This document shows, one piece after another, positions 9,828 to 18,180 of a stretch of DNA of 64,000 nucleotides. Position numbers and translations under genes: made by a program. Position 1 is the stretch's first letter. Each line of letters begins with the position of its first letter. The notes beneath the pieces were generated by a model. It was not told where the DNA came from and did no database searches. It worked only from the letters and a program-made list of their open reading frames with translations. The DNA comes from Hufsiella arboris. Its GTDB lineage: Bacteria > Bacteroidota > Bacteroidia > Sphingobacteriales > Sphingobacteriaceae. The DNA lies in the NCBI RefSeq assembly GCF_009834875.1, contig NZ_WVHT01000006.1:62001-126000 (forward strand). The letters run 5' to 3'.

Positions 9828-10292
9828 CGCATTTTCTCAAACTGTCACGTTCGAACACTCGCGGTTCCGGTTAGGCGAAATGCAGATGACGTCCAGGTTA
9901 TAAAAGGTAAAGCCTTGTTTCTATCAGTAGGTTGCGCTAAATGCCACATCCCGGATCAGAAAACGAAAGTAAACGTTTCGTTCCCGCAGTTAAGCAACCA
10001 GCTGATTCATTCTACACCGATTTTTTGCTTCACAATATGGGCGATGACCTTGCAGATAATCGTCCCGATTTCCTGGCGACCGGAAAAAGAGTGGCGGACG
10101 GCAACATTGTGGGGAATAGGCCTGACACAGAAAGTTAACGGTCACACGAATTTTCTGCATGACGGCAGGGCGCGAAACTTACTGGAAGCCATCATGTGGC
10201 ACGGTGGTGAAGCTGCACCGGCCAGAAACAGGGTAAAAAACAGCTCCAAAGCCGACCGCGATGCTTTAATATCATTTTTTAATTCTTTATAG
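9828..10292 (+). pseudogene. Remnant of di-heme oxidoreductase (DUF1111-type), truncated and frameshifted
   Basis: Reading across two frames recovers the C-terminal half of a c-type di-heme thiol oxidoreductase-like protein. Frame A gives FSNCHVRTLAVPVRRN and the heme motif GCAKCH. Frame B gives FYTDFLLHNMGDDLADNRPDF. Frame A resumes with EWRTATLWGIGLTQ and HTNFLHDGRARNLLEAI to the stop. The first switch is near 10010-10019 and the second in a short A-run near 10081-10086. The N-terminal half is not recognisable upstream, so the gene is 5'-truncated and broken. Sequencing indels could explain the frameshifts but not the missing half. Confidence 0.8.
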
Positions 10293-10326
10293 TCGGTGAG
10301 GCGCCATAAATCGGGACCGCTACTTA

Positions 10327-10746
10327 CTAACTGCCTAAAACAATAATGACGGACCCTATTACGATCAACGCAGCACCTAAGATTGTAGTTAGTTGCACCG
10401 GTTCTTTGAGAAAAACAAATGCCAGACAAATAGCAAATACGACGCTCAGTTTGTCCAAAGGTGCAACCCTGGAAACCGGCCCTGTCTCCAGCGCTTTGAA
10501 ATAAAATATCCACGAAAGCCCAGTAGCCAGACCTGATAAAACAAGGAACAGTAAATTAGCCTTGCTGACCGTTTTCACATCTTTCATTTGGCCGCTAAAG
10601 AATGTTAGTGCCCAGACGATCAGAAGAACAACCAGGGTACGAATTGCCGTAGCGGCATTACCGCCAATACCTTTCACACCGGTTTTAGCCAAAACCGCCG
10701 TTATACCGGCAAATAAAGCGGATAATAAGGCATAGTATTTCCACAT
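10327..10746 (-). CDS. EamA-like (DMT superfamily) membrane transporter
   Basis: 139-residue membrane protein with about five hydrophobic helices, equal to one EamA repeat rather than the usual ten-helix pair. The end of the protein (KLSVVFAICLAFVFLKEPVQ followed by TILGAALIVIGSVIIVLGS) is the typical EamA C-terminal pattern. Single-repeat members act as dimers in the small-DMT groups. Substrate unknown. The gene converges on the di-heme remnant. Confidence 0.82.
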   Translation of the reverse strand: MWKYYALLSALFAGITAVLAKTGVKGIGGNAATAIRTLVVLLIVWALTFFSGQMKDVKTVSKANLLFLVLSGLATGLSWIFYFKALETGPVSRVAPLDKLSVVFAICLAFVFLKEPVQLTTILGAALIVIGSVIIVLGS

Positions 10747-11047
10747 TCCTTGATATTTAATTTGCTGTCAAAAGATTGTTTACCTCTTTTGTTTTATAAA
10801 GATAGTACCTGATTTAGGATAAACGCTGGATAGATCACCTATAACAGTTGGGGTAACTTATTACAGGTAAAGCAGCTGAAAGATTAACAGCGGTCCGATA
10901 TATTTGTCTGAAAATCTGCCTATAGTATTTGTATCACAACCGATTAAGCCACTTTTATTTACCACCAATGTAAAAACTAAAACTGGTAACCGGATTGGCA
11001 ACCAGAACCTTGATTTTCTTTGTATTTGTTTGGGGTGTAAAAAGCAA
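10747..11047. other. Intergenic stretch without a gene
   Basis: About 300 bases between the EamA gene and the terminator beside the tRNA fragment. I see no open reading frame of note. A TATATTTG sequence near 10897 fits the Bacteroidota -7 consensus TAnnTTTG by chance or as a weak promoter, but no gene follows it. Confidence 0.5.
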
Positions 11048-11081
11048 AAAACCCTGTAAATGAGGCTATTTACAGGGTTTT
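11048..11081 (-). terminator. Intrinsic terminator downstream of the tRNA fragment
   Basis: Perfect 13-bp inverted repeat: AAAACCCTGTAAA at 11048-11060 pairs with TTTACAGGGTTTT at 11069-11081, with an 8-nt loop. It lies 24 bp past the 3' end of the minus-strand tRNA remnant and is probably the native terminator of that tRNA. Its presence marks this side as original chromosome. Confidence 0.8.
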
Positions 11082-11105
11082 AGTTCTCTTTAAGGGAGTA
11101 CTTCG

Positions 11106-11148
11106 TGCGCCCACCTGGGCTCGAACCAGGGACCAAAAGATTATGAGT
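11106..11148 (-). other. 3' half of a tRNA with CAT anticodon: attachment-site remnant
   Basis: On the minus strand the sequence reads as the anticodon loop CTCATAA, stem strand TCTTT, variable loop, T-stem/loop CCTGGTTCGAGCCCAGG and acceptor strand TGGGCGC plus discriminator A. CCA is not encoded. The anticodon is at 11144-11146. A matching 5' half (acceptor GCGCCCA, D-arm, AAAGA stem) is absent: the sequence to the right diverges at about 11149. A 3' tRNA piece with its own terminator is the footprint of tyrosine-recombinase integration, here with the element lying to the right. Confidence 0.78.
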
Positions 11149-11332
11149 GGTCGAGTTGGGGCTAATATCTTGAGCCAAAAACTGCGTTTTTGACTTGCTT
11201 AGGGCTAATTTACGACTATATTTTCTTTTTTGCAAGTAATTCAATGACGGAATGGTGACGGTTTTTCGATTAATTCAGCATAAAAAGCTGCTTTTAAAGT
11301 TATTTAATAATCATAAGATGACGCTTTTAGAA

Positions 11333-12178
11333 TTACTTTAACCGAAGTTTTCTGCTATCGTTTAACATTTCAAGATAATCTACTAAGTGTATTAGCATAT
11401 CGTTATGGTTATCTTCACCCATTAAACTTGCCTTGATAATAATTTTGAAATCAATATCTGAATTAATATCCCTCATTAAAACTTTAAGTCTAAACAAACT
11501 ATCTCGCTGCACAAGTATATCAAGTTCCCTTAATCTTGTATTTTCGTAAAGTAGGGTTATAACTGTCTCTTTCATTAGCCAATCAACGCCATGGCTAAGT
11601 TGTTCCTCAAATCTTCGGGTTCCCTGTACGTTAGCTTCCACATTAATCGTTAAGAGAATTGATTTGCGTTGTTTTTCATACCAATTAACAAGATCGATGC
11701 TCAGGAAAAACAAATCCTCGTCAATGCCCCAATTTATCGCATAGTCGGTGATTATATCATTATCCTTTTTGCGACCCATGTGCTCAGAAAACAACTTTGA
11801 CAATGGTCTTAAAAGGTTATTAAATCCAGTGTCGAAATCACTTCGAAAATCTGCATAAAGTTTATCCCTTAAAAAAAGGGGCACCTTACAATCATCAAGA
11901 ACAGCTGGAATAGCTATTACTTTTTTTTCTTCAAGTTCCCTCATTAATCCAGCGCTCAACTCTTTTTTGCACCATTCGCTATTTACGGAATTTTGAGACA
12001 AGACTACTATTAAAGCTTCAGCATTTTCTAAGCCATCCTGTATCTTTTCAATTAGTGAATCGCCGGGCTGCATTTCCCACTTATCGAGCCAAATTGGAAT
12101 TTTATTTTTGATCAGCTTTATTGATAGCTTATCAATAAAATCACTATCCTTAGTTGAATAACTTATAAAAACTGACAT
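11333..12178 (-). CDS. TIR-domain protein, candidate defence effector
   Basis: 281 residues. The N-terminal ~125 residues are a TIR domain: VFISYSTKDSDF box 1, IWLDKWEMQPGDS (the BB-loop region) and NSEWCKKEL, where Glu73 occupies the position of the catalytic glutamate of TIR NADases. The remaining ~150 residues (containing NWGIDEDLFFLSIDLVNWYE) are not a domain I recognise; they may be the sensor or oligomerisation part. It lies 41 bp downstream of hsdM in the same orientation and is probably the last gene of that operon. NADase activity is inferred from family knowledge. Confidence 0.82.
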   Translation of the reverse strand: MSVFISYSTKDSDFIDKLSIKLIKNKIPIWLDKWEMQPGDSLIEKIQDGLENAEALIVVLSQNSVNSEWCKKELSAGLMRELEEKKVIAIPAVLDDCKVPLFLRDKLYADFRSDFDTGFNNLLRPLSKLFSEHMGRKKDNDIITDYAINWGIDEDLFFLSIDLVNWYEKQRKSILLTINVEANVQGTRRFEEQLSHGVDWLMKETVITLLYENTRLRELDILVQRDSLFRLKVLMRDINSDIDFKIIIKASLMGEDNHNDMLIHLVDYLEMLNDSRKLRLK

Positions 12179-12218
12179 CTTTAGTTAATTGGTAATTTAA
12201 AGGTTGTAAAATGCATTA

Positions 12219-13664
12219 TTATAATAGTGATTCCTTCATTGTTTTTAAATTCATCAAGGCATTTTCCATGTTTACAATTATATCTCCAATCAAATCATCT
12301 GGATCGGGAAGATTATCATAATCAAGTAGATTCTCGTCTTTTAGCCAAGATATATCTAAATTAATTTTGTCCCTTTTTATAATATCATTATAGTGATATT
12401 TTCGCCATCTACCAGTAGGGTTCGAAGTACTCCAGGTTTCTCTTCGTTCCATTAATTTACCAAAGTTATAAGATTTGATAAAGTCCTTCAGATTGGCTGC
12501 ATTTAACGGATTTTTTTTAGGTGTATGTCTAATATTCGTTCGATAATCGTAATACCAAATCTCATTCGTAGCTGGTTTTGATAAATCCCTGACCTTGTCA
12601 AAAAATAACACGTTGGAATTTACACCTTGTGCATAAAAAATTCCGGTTGGTAGTCTTAAGATGGTATGAAGATTTACTTCCTTCAAAAGAGTACTTCTGA
12701 CTAATTCGCCTGCCCCGCCTTCAAAAAGTACGTTATCCGGCAGCACTACAGCCGCTCGGCCAGTTTCGTCCAGCATAGCGACAATATGTTGCAAAAATGC
12801 AAGCTGTTTATTGCTTGTGGTGACCCAAAAATCTTCTCTTAAATAATAACCTTCTTTATCCGATAATTTGACATCTGGAGTCGGAATGTCACTACTACTT
12901 TTTCCAAATGGTGGATTTGCTAATACAATTTTTGTTTTTTTTGCCGGTAAAACTTTTAGGCTATCTCTTACTTCTATTTCTGGAGTTTCTTTAAGATCGC
13001 CAACGCCGTGTAAAAATAAATTCATAAGACAAAGTCGGGCGGTTGAAGTTTCAATTTCCCATCCGTGGAAAGTTTCGAACTTCAAAAACTTATTTTGTTT
13101 GTCGTTTAATTTGTTTCTTAATATATGTTCTAACGCCCCAAGAAAAAAACCTCCAGTACCACAAGCTGGATCTGAGATAGTTTCGCCAGGTTCAGGATTA
13201 ATACATTCGACCATAGCTGAAATGACTGCCCGTGGGGTAAAATATTGGCCTGCACCACTATTTTCAGCATTTTTCTGTAATAGTGATTCATAAATTTCAC
13301 CCTTTATGTCAATCCCGGTAGAAGTCCAATTTTCCTCGTCTATTAGATTAATTAGCTTTTTAAGTTTTGCTGAATCATTTATTTTGTTTTGAGCTCCTGT
13401 GAAAATTTTTTCCAGCATTCCACCTGCTTCTGCCAGCGTTTTTAATACTTTTTCATATTGGTCGAGAAGTTCACCCCCTTTAATTTTCAGCAAATTTTGC
13501 CAGTTGCAATTACTTGGCAATTCATATTTGTTTGTGTTCTCATCGGCCATTTTTAGAAACAGCAAATACGTTAACTGTTCTAAATAATCATTGTAACCGA
13601 GTCCGTCATCTCTTAATGTATCACAAAATGACCAAATTTTTAAAACTAAATTTTTTGTTGTCAT
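12219..13664 (-). CDS. hsdM: Type I restriction-modification methyltransferase subunit HsdM
   Basis: 481-residue N6-adenine DNA methyltransferase. It has the N-terminal helical HsdM domain, then GAGQYFTPRAVI, the SAM-binding motif DPACGTGGFFLGA and the catalytic motif IV NPPFGKSS. With two HsdS TRDs it would methylate a bipartite site. The start overlaps the HNH gene stop by 4 bp, so it is co-translated with a nuclease gene rather than with HsdS or HsdR. No HsdR gene occurs in the window. Confidence 0.95.
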   Translation of the reverse strand: MTTKNLVLKIWSFCDTLRDDGLGYNDYLEQLTYLLFLKMADENTNKYELPSNCNWQNLLKIKGGELLDQYEKVLKTLAEAGGMLEKIFTGAQNKINDSAKLKKLINLIDEENWTSTGIDIKGEIYESLLQKNAENSGAGQYFTPRAVISAMVECINPEPGETISDPACGTGGFFLGALEHILRNKLNDKQNKFLKFETFHGWEIETSTARLCLMNLFLHGVGDLKETPEIEVRDSLKVLPAKKTKIVLANPPFGKSSSDIPTPDVKLSDKEGYYLREDFWVTTSNKQLAFLQHIVAMLDETGRAAVVLPDNVLFEGGAGELVRSTLLKEVNLHTILRLPTGIFYAQGVNSNVLFFDKVRDLSKPATNEIWYYDYRTNIRHTPKKNPLNAANLKDFIKSYNFGKLMERRETWSTSNPTGRWRKYHYNDIIKRDKINLDISWLKDENLLDYDNLPDPDDLIGDIIVNMENALMNLKTMKESLL

Positions 13665-14557
13665 ATTAAATTAGCACGTACAAATCGTTTTAACCAGGCA
13701 CTATAGCCATCCAATTCTGAATAAACCATTACGCAGGCTTTAGAAACAGCAGAATAAGGCCGCGCTGGATTTTTTATATAATCTTTTATGTTTCTCAACG
13801 AAATTCCCATAACGATTCTTCGCGCTCTTTCATCAGGCGCGTTGTCAATGGCATCTTTAGCAGTTTTAATTTCTCTTTCACAATCCTTCCACGCTATCAA
13901 TCTTTCTTTAGTAAGTTGTTCTAAATCCAAATGATAATAAAAAATTGATTGAAGAACCCTATTGTGTTCATAATCAGATTGCCCAGCGCTAATTACTTGA
14001 CCATTTTCGTCGAAAGTCAACAGGCCTACATCTTCTTCTACACATGGGTCTAACAGAATAGGAATTTCACAAGAAAGATTAGCGTTATCGGCGGCAAATG
14101 TTCCGACACCATCCAAATCAAGCGGGAAGTAATTTCCTTTTCCTTTGGTTCCCTCAGATGGATTTAGTCGGTCAGTCCTTCTTAAATTTGCATACGTTCC
14201 ACAAAGCCTATAATTATCATAGCAATATGCTTTCCACCAATATCCATTTGGTTTATAAGCAGTAGCGGCCCTGGTAGCATCTTTGTAATCTTCTGAGTAA
14301 ACAGCACGATTTTTGGGTCTAAAGTGTTCTACGCTAAAATCATTGTTACCTCCAGGTGCTTCTGAATACCAACATTTATTATTGGATAACGCCATCATCG
14401 CCGGCTGCAATAAGTTCCAGTCAGGATGGCTATTTATATATGTTTTTCTATTACGGGCGGTCATTCCAGCCATTGCCGCAAGATGCCCTTGACGAATACC
14501 ATCCCAACCAAGAGCCTGAGCTGCGGCCTCTAATTCGGTAAGTGGAATATATTTCAT
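13661..14557 (-). CDS. HNH endonuclease, PtuB-like (Septu family)
   Basis: 298-residue protein matching the TIGR02646/PtuB HNH layout: KCWYSEAPGGN, then FSVEHFRPKNR with the catalytic His, NGYWWKAYCYDNYRLCGTYAN and a terminal YFPLD. In canonical members the zinc knuckles are CxxC pairs; here the second cysteine of each is replaced (CWYS and CGTY), so metal binding may differ. It overlaps the ATPase upstream and hsdM downstream by 4 bp each. The likely role is the nuclease arm of a PtuAB pair, placed inside a type I modification operon. Confidence 0.75.
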   Translation of the reverse strand: MKYIPLTELEAAAQALGWDGIRQGHLAAMAGMTARNRKTYINSHPDWNLLQPAMMALSNNKCWYSEAPGGNNDFSVEHFRPKNRAVYSEDYKDATRAATAYKPNGYWWKAYCYDNYRLCGTYANLRRTDRLNPSEGTKGKGNYFPLDLDGVGTFAADNANLSCEIPILLDPCVEEDVGLLTFDENGQVISAGQSDYEHNRVLQSIFYYHLDLEQLTKERLIAWKDCEREIKTAKDAIDNAPDERARRIVMGISLRNIKDYIKNPARPYSAVSKACVMVYSELDGYSAWLKRFVRANLI

Positions 14558-16137
14558 TTTTTATTCGCTTCCTCTTCTTTCAAAATTTCATCTAAGACTT
14601 CGGCAGCAATTTTGTCTAAATTTTCTTCTTCATCTTTTGAATATTTGCGATTTACGAATTCCTCCTTTTCGCTTGTCAATTGAAGAAATCGATTATAACG
14701 GCTGTCCACCGTTTCGTCATTGAATCCAATTCTGTTAAAATAGCTTGTTAGGCGATCAAAAATTCGTCTATCACTTTCTTCTAAGCCACCCCTTGTGAGT
14801 TTTGCTTGTAAATACCTTTTTTCATTTAAAAGGTCTTCAAGCTTTTTGCTCATTAGAGAAGGAATTCCGAACAATTCACTTGTTAATATTTTGGAGACGC
14901 TCATTTCACGTGGGCTAACAAATGGGTTGCTCGCTTCTGTCTTACCTGTAGCGTCTTTTTTAAAAATTTGAACCTGGTTTCTTTTTAAATTTCCAATTAC
15001 GAGAGGATCATGTGAACAAAAAATAATTTGGGTGCTGGCTTGACGCTTAACTACTTTATCTAAATAATCTAAATATTTCCACTTCCACATCGGATTTAGA
15101 TGCGTATCAGGTTCATCAAGCAATATCAAAGATTCCTCATCTTTGGTAAATTTCAACAGCCCTAAAACTGTGAGTAGCTGTTTTTCGCCCTCACTTAGTT
15201 CACTCATTGCTAATTCTTCATCAACATATTTTTTACCCACTTTTATCTTTACATCATGAAGTAAATCGGAAATGTAAATACTTTCCAATGCATTGAAAAG
15301 TTCGATTTTGTTTTTATAATTGGATTCTACCAGTTTTTTAAAATCTGCTAAATCCTTGATGTAAAGGTATAATCTGTTTTGAGTTTCGGCTTGCTTATAA
15401 CTCACACTGATTCGGGCCTTATCCTCAATTGGAGCAAATGAATATTTAAGTAAGTCGTCCAGTAATTTCCTTACCAAACCTTTAGCGCCCCAAAACTTGT
15501 CCTGTGAAGTTTTTCCTTTCCCCCATACAGGCTGTTTTAACATAAATAGCGCCGAGCCGAATTCTGTTATGTTCAATTCCTGTTTAAGAAATTCCAAAGT
15601 TTCCTGTGATTGATCAGGGAATAAGAAAAATGCTATTAAAGCAAAATTGGCGTGAATATTTTGAACGAGAAAAATTCTACGAATGGAGTCAAATTGTGAT
15701 AACCTTGCGCCCTCTTTAATAATTTGCTCGTAGTAAAGCTTTTGATGGGGAATATATAAATCCCTTAGACGGTCGCTAATTCCTGAGTAATATATAAAGA
15801 CATGTTTGGGTAAATATTGCTCAACGCTTTTTGTAAACTCTGTGGTAACAATTATATCATTTACCTTAAATTGGTACCTTCCTTTATAAGTTACTTCGAT
15901 ATTTCTGCCCCTACACTCATATTTAATGTAAAAATGAAAGGGAGGAGTTTGTTTTCTGTTATAATTAAAGTTCAAATCCAAATCCCTAAAAATGATAACT
16001 AAAGCCTCGAGGAAATTTGATTTGCCGGTCGCATTTAATCCAAGTAAAACAGTTTCCATCGCAGCTTCTGCGATATCAATTTTAAAGTCCTCCAGATTTT
16101 TAAATCTTGTGACAATATGAACTTTATCTATTCTCAT
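14554..16137 (-). CDS. AAA/ABC-type ATPase, PtuA-like
   Basis: 527-residue SMC/OLD-like ATPase. Walker A is GLNATGKS at residues 33-40, the ABC signature is LSEGEKQLL, Walker B is LILLDEPDTHLNP and the H-loop is FCSHDPLV. There is no Toprim domain, which separates it from OLD nucleases and fits PtuA of Septu and retron-Ec78 systems. The C-terminal ~100 residues are charged and helical. The gene overlaps hsdS by 14 bp and the HNH gene by 4 bp. It could sense invading DNA and license the HNH partner. Confidence 0.78.
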   Translation of the reverse strand: MRIDKVHIVTRFKNLEDFKIDIAEAAMETVLLGLNATGKSNFLEALVIIFRDLDLNFNYNRKQTPPFHFYIKYECRGRNIEVTYKGRYQFKVNDIIVTTEFTKSVEQYLPKHVFIYYSGISDRLRDLYIPHQKLYYEQIIKEGARLSQFDSIRRIFLVQNIHANFALIAFFLFPDQSQETLEFLKQELNITEFGSALFMLKQPVWGKGKTSQDKFWGAKGLVRKLLDDLLKYSFAPIEDKARISVSYKQAETQNRLYLYIKDLADFKKLVESNYKNKIELFNALESIYISDLLHDVKIKVGKKYVDEELAMSELSEGEKQLLTVLGLLKFTKDEESLILLDEPDTHLNPMWKWKYLDYLDKVVKRQASTQIIFCSHDPLVIGNLKRNQVQIFKKDATGKTEASNPFVSPREMSVSKILTSELFGIPSLMSKKLEDLLNEKRYLQAKLTRGGLEESDRRIFDRLTSYFNRIGFNDETVDSRYNRFLQLTSEKEEFVNRKYSKDEEENLDKIAAEVLDEILKEEEANKK

Positions 16138-17869
16138 CTATTAATGATAACATCCCTTTTTCTACTTCAACTACTTGACTTTGAACCTTTTTCAATTCAG
16201 AATAAAAAGCTTCTATATCCTCGCTATATTTACTTTGCTCCCAAACCGATTTCGCAGAAATAGGCCCAGGTGATGCTTTTAAAACATCAATAATTGTTAA
16301 ATTCTTGGCACTCATTTGCTTTTTTTGTTGGTTGATAATCCTACGTTTCGCCGGTTTTACCTGGTAATTAATTTTATCTAAGTTAATTCTTTCTAATAGT
16401 AATTTTCCTGATTCTTCTTCGGGAATCGCCAATACCAGTTTACCGTTAAATGCAAACTTTAAAACACTTTGCCGCAAAGTATTTAATTCGGCAAGTGCTT
16501 TTTGTATTGAATTTTCTAAATAGTCAATCATTGAATTTTGAGTTTCGATATAATTCACAATCATATCTTGTTCAACTTTTGACATTATTGGAAAAGGTAA
16601 ATCAGAAAGTACTGATAAATTGATTGAAGCAAGGTTTGTAGTTTGTTTTGCTTTAGAAAAGAAATAATCCTTGGCGATTCTTGTACCTGAATATAGTGCG
16701 CAAAAGATTGGATTAATTTCATCGGTTTCAATACGAGCGCGAAAAATATGGTTTTGATGGATACAGGGTGATACTTCATTTTTCCAAATCGTACCTCGCC
16801 CTAATTTATCTTTATCCCCTCCTTCAGTATATAATATGTCGCCATATTTTAACTTATACTTTTCCAGTTCAAAATGGCTGACACTAATATTTCTTAAACC
16901 TATTAAATTTAAATAACCATCTTGAACGTTTGCTACTCCTAAATAAGGAACCTCAAAAGTTTCGATATTGTTATACTTCTTTCCTTTAGTCACTCCACTG
17001 GTAATTTCAGTAAAAGCGCTTAATTTAGTCCATGACCATTCTTTAGGAATTGAAGGCAAGACATCTACCTGAGCTTGTGATAAATTGGCAACAACCTTGG
17101 GCGTTTTTGGCTTGACCGGTTTGGTGGTAATCTTTTTTTCTATTTTCCATCGTTCTACCTGCTCCAACCAAATAACCATTTGGAGTTTATAATCTTCTTC
17201 ATTTTTGACAATTAACCGTTCAATTATATTTATGCCAGGCTCTGGGTTATTCGCAATTCGCCAACTACTTGAGAAATGCCCCTCGAACGCCAGTTTTAAA
17301 ACTACCTGTCTGTAAATAGATAATTGTGCTTGGATTAATTTAAATGAATCGACGCTTTTATCTAATTCACTGAACAGTTCATCAATTTTTTCAGTAATCC
17401 TTTCTTGTTCTTTAATTGGCGGTACAGGTACTGGAAAAGTTTCTAAACTTCCCTTTGTTAATTTTAAACGAGTTGTGCCATTAACGTATTTTTTATAATC
17501 AAATTGATTTAGATAATTAAGTAAAAATTTCTGAGAAAAAAACTCATGTGCTTTTATTATATGAGCATGATTATTCACCCATGATTTTCCACTTATAGGA
17601 TATGCTTTACTTTTAAATGGATCGAAAAATGGTGCTCCATCTTCACCAATTAAAATATAATCATCATCAGTAAGGTAATCGTCAATATATCCTACCTGGC
17701 CAGTGGCTCCATAATACGGAAATAGTTTGTGTTCTTCTTTACCGTCAATTCTTCTTTGTCGCTCTTTACTATTGACCGGCTCTCTTAAATGATCAAGGAT
17801 ATATGCAATATCAGTAATGTTTGCCCATACCCAGTTTGAAGGGATATTATATAATTCAACTTTCTCCAT
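16124..17869 (-). CDS. hsdS: Type I restriction-modification specificity subunit HsdS
   Basis: 581 residues with two target-recognition domains, the first starting at IPSNWVWANITDIAYI and the second at IPKEWSWTKLSAFTEITSG. Each is followed by a long helix with the conserved pattern of the spacer (PPIKEQERITEKIDELFSEL; MIVNYIETQNSMIDYLENSI). A C-terminal extension (GPISAKSVWEQSKYSEDIEAFY) resembles a small winged-helix tail. It recognises the two half-sites for HsdM. It is the first gene of the operon, an unusual order for type I systems. Confidence 0.92.
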   Translation of the reverse strand: MEKVELYNIPSNWVWANITDIAYILDHLREPVNSKERQRRIDGKEEHKLFPYYGATGQVGYIDDYLTDDDYILIGEDGAPFFDPFKSKAYPISGKSWVNNHAHIIKAHEFFSQKFLLNYLNQFDYKKYVNGTTRLKLTKGSLETFPVPVPPIKEQERITEKIDELFSELDKSVDSFKLIQAQLSIYRQVVLKLAFEGHFSSSWRIANNPEPGINIIERLIVKNEEDYKLQMVIWLEQVERWKIEKKITTKPVKPKTPKVVANLSQAQVDVLPSIPKEWSWTKLSAFTEITSGVTKGKKYNNIETFEVPYLGVANVQDGYLNLIGLRNISVSHFELEKYKLKYGDILYTEGGDKDKLGRGTIWKNEVSPCIHQNHIFRARIETDEINPIFCALYSGTRIAKDYFFSKAKQTTNLASINLSVLSDLPFPIMSKVEQDMIVNYIETQNSMIDYLENSIQKALAELNTLRQSVLKFAFNGKLVLAIPEEESGKLLLERINLDKINYQVKPAKRRIINQQKKQMSAKNLTIIDVLKASPGPISAKSVWEQSKYSEDIEAFYSELKKVQSQVVEVEKGMLSLIDENR

Positions 17870-18180
17870 TAAGGCTCTCCAAACAACAATATTTTAGGGA
17901 TTTAATTATGTTTTATAATGACCGATTGTGATTCAAACTGAATAAGTTCTCACCAATGGGTTGTTATAATTAGCTATTGAAGCTAAAGTAGTTCGAAAAT
18001 ACTAAATAAAATATGAGAAAGTGGTATTCTTAATTGCCTATGTGGCCATAATTTGGGGCTCCATTTTTAAAACCCTGATTACTAAAATGCTTTATTTGGG
18101 GGCACTATTATTGAAGCTCATTCCTTTAATAATGTCTGCGCTCCTCAATGATTGGGTTATGGAATTGGATATAAAAATTT
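17870..18180. other. Intergenic region upstream of the HsdS operon
   Basis: 311 AT-rich bases between the stop of the 322-residue unknown gene and the HsdS start. It should contain the promoter of the HsdS-to-TIR operon, but no clear TTTG/TAnnTTTG pair was found. A GTG-initiated reading frame on the plus strand here is not convincing as a gene. Confidence 0.4.

Noticed and set aside
11106-11148. Complete tRNA gene
   Set aside because: The 5' acceptor strand, D-arm and 5' anticodon stem are absent from the adjoining sequence; only the 3' half is present.
12868-13293. 141-codon frame antisense to hsdM
   Set aside because: Antisense to the SAM-binding and NPPF motifs of hsdM.
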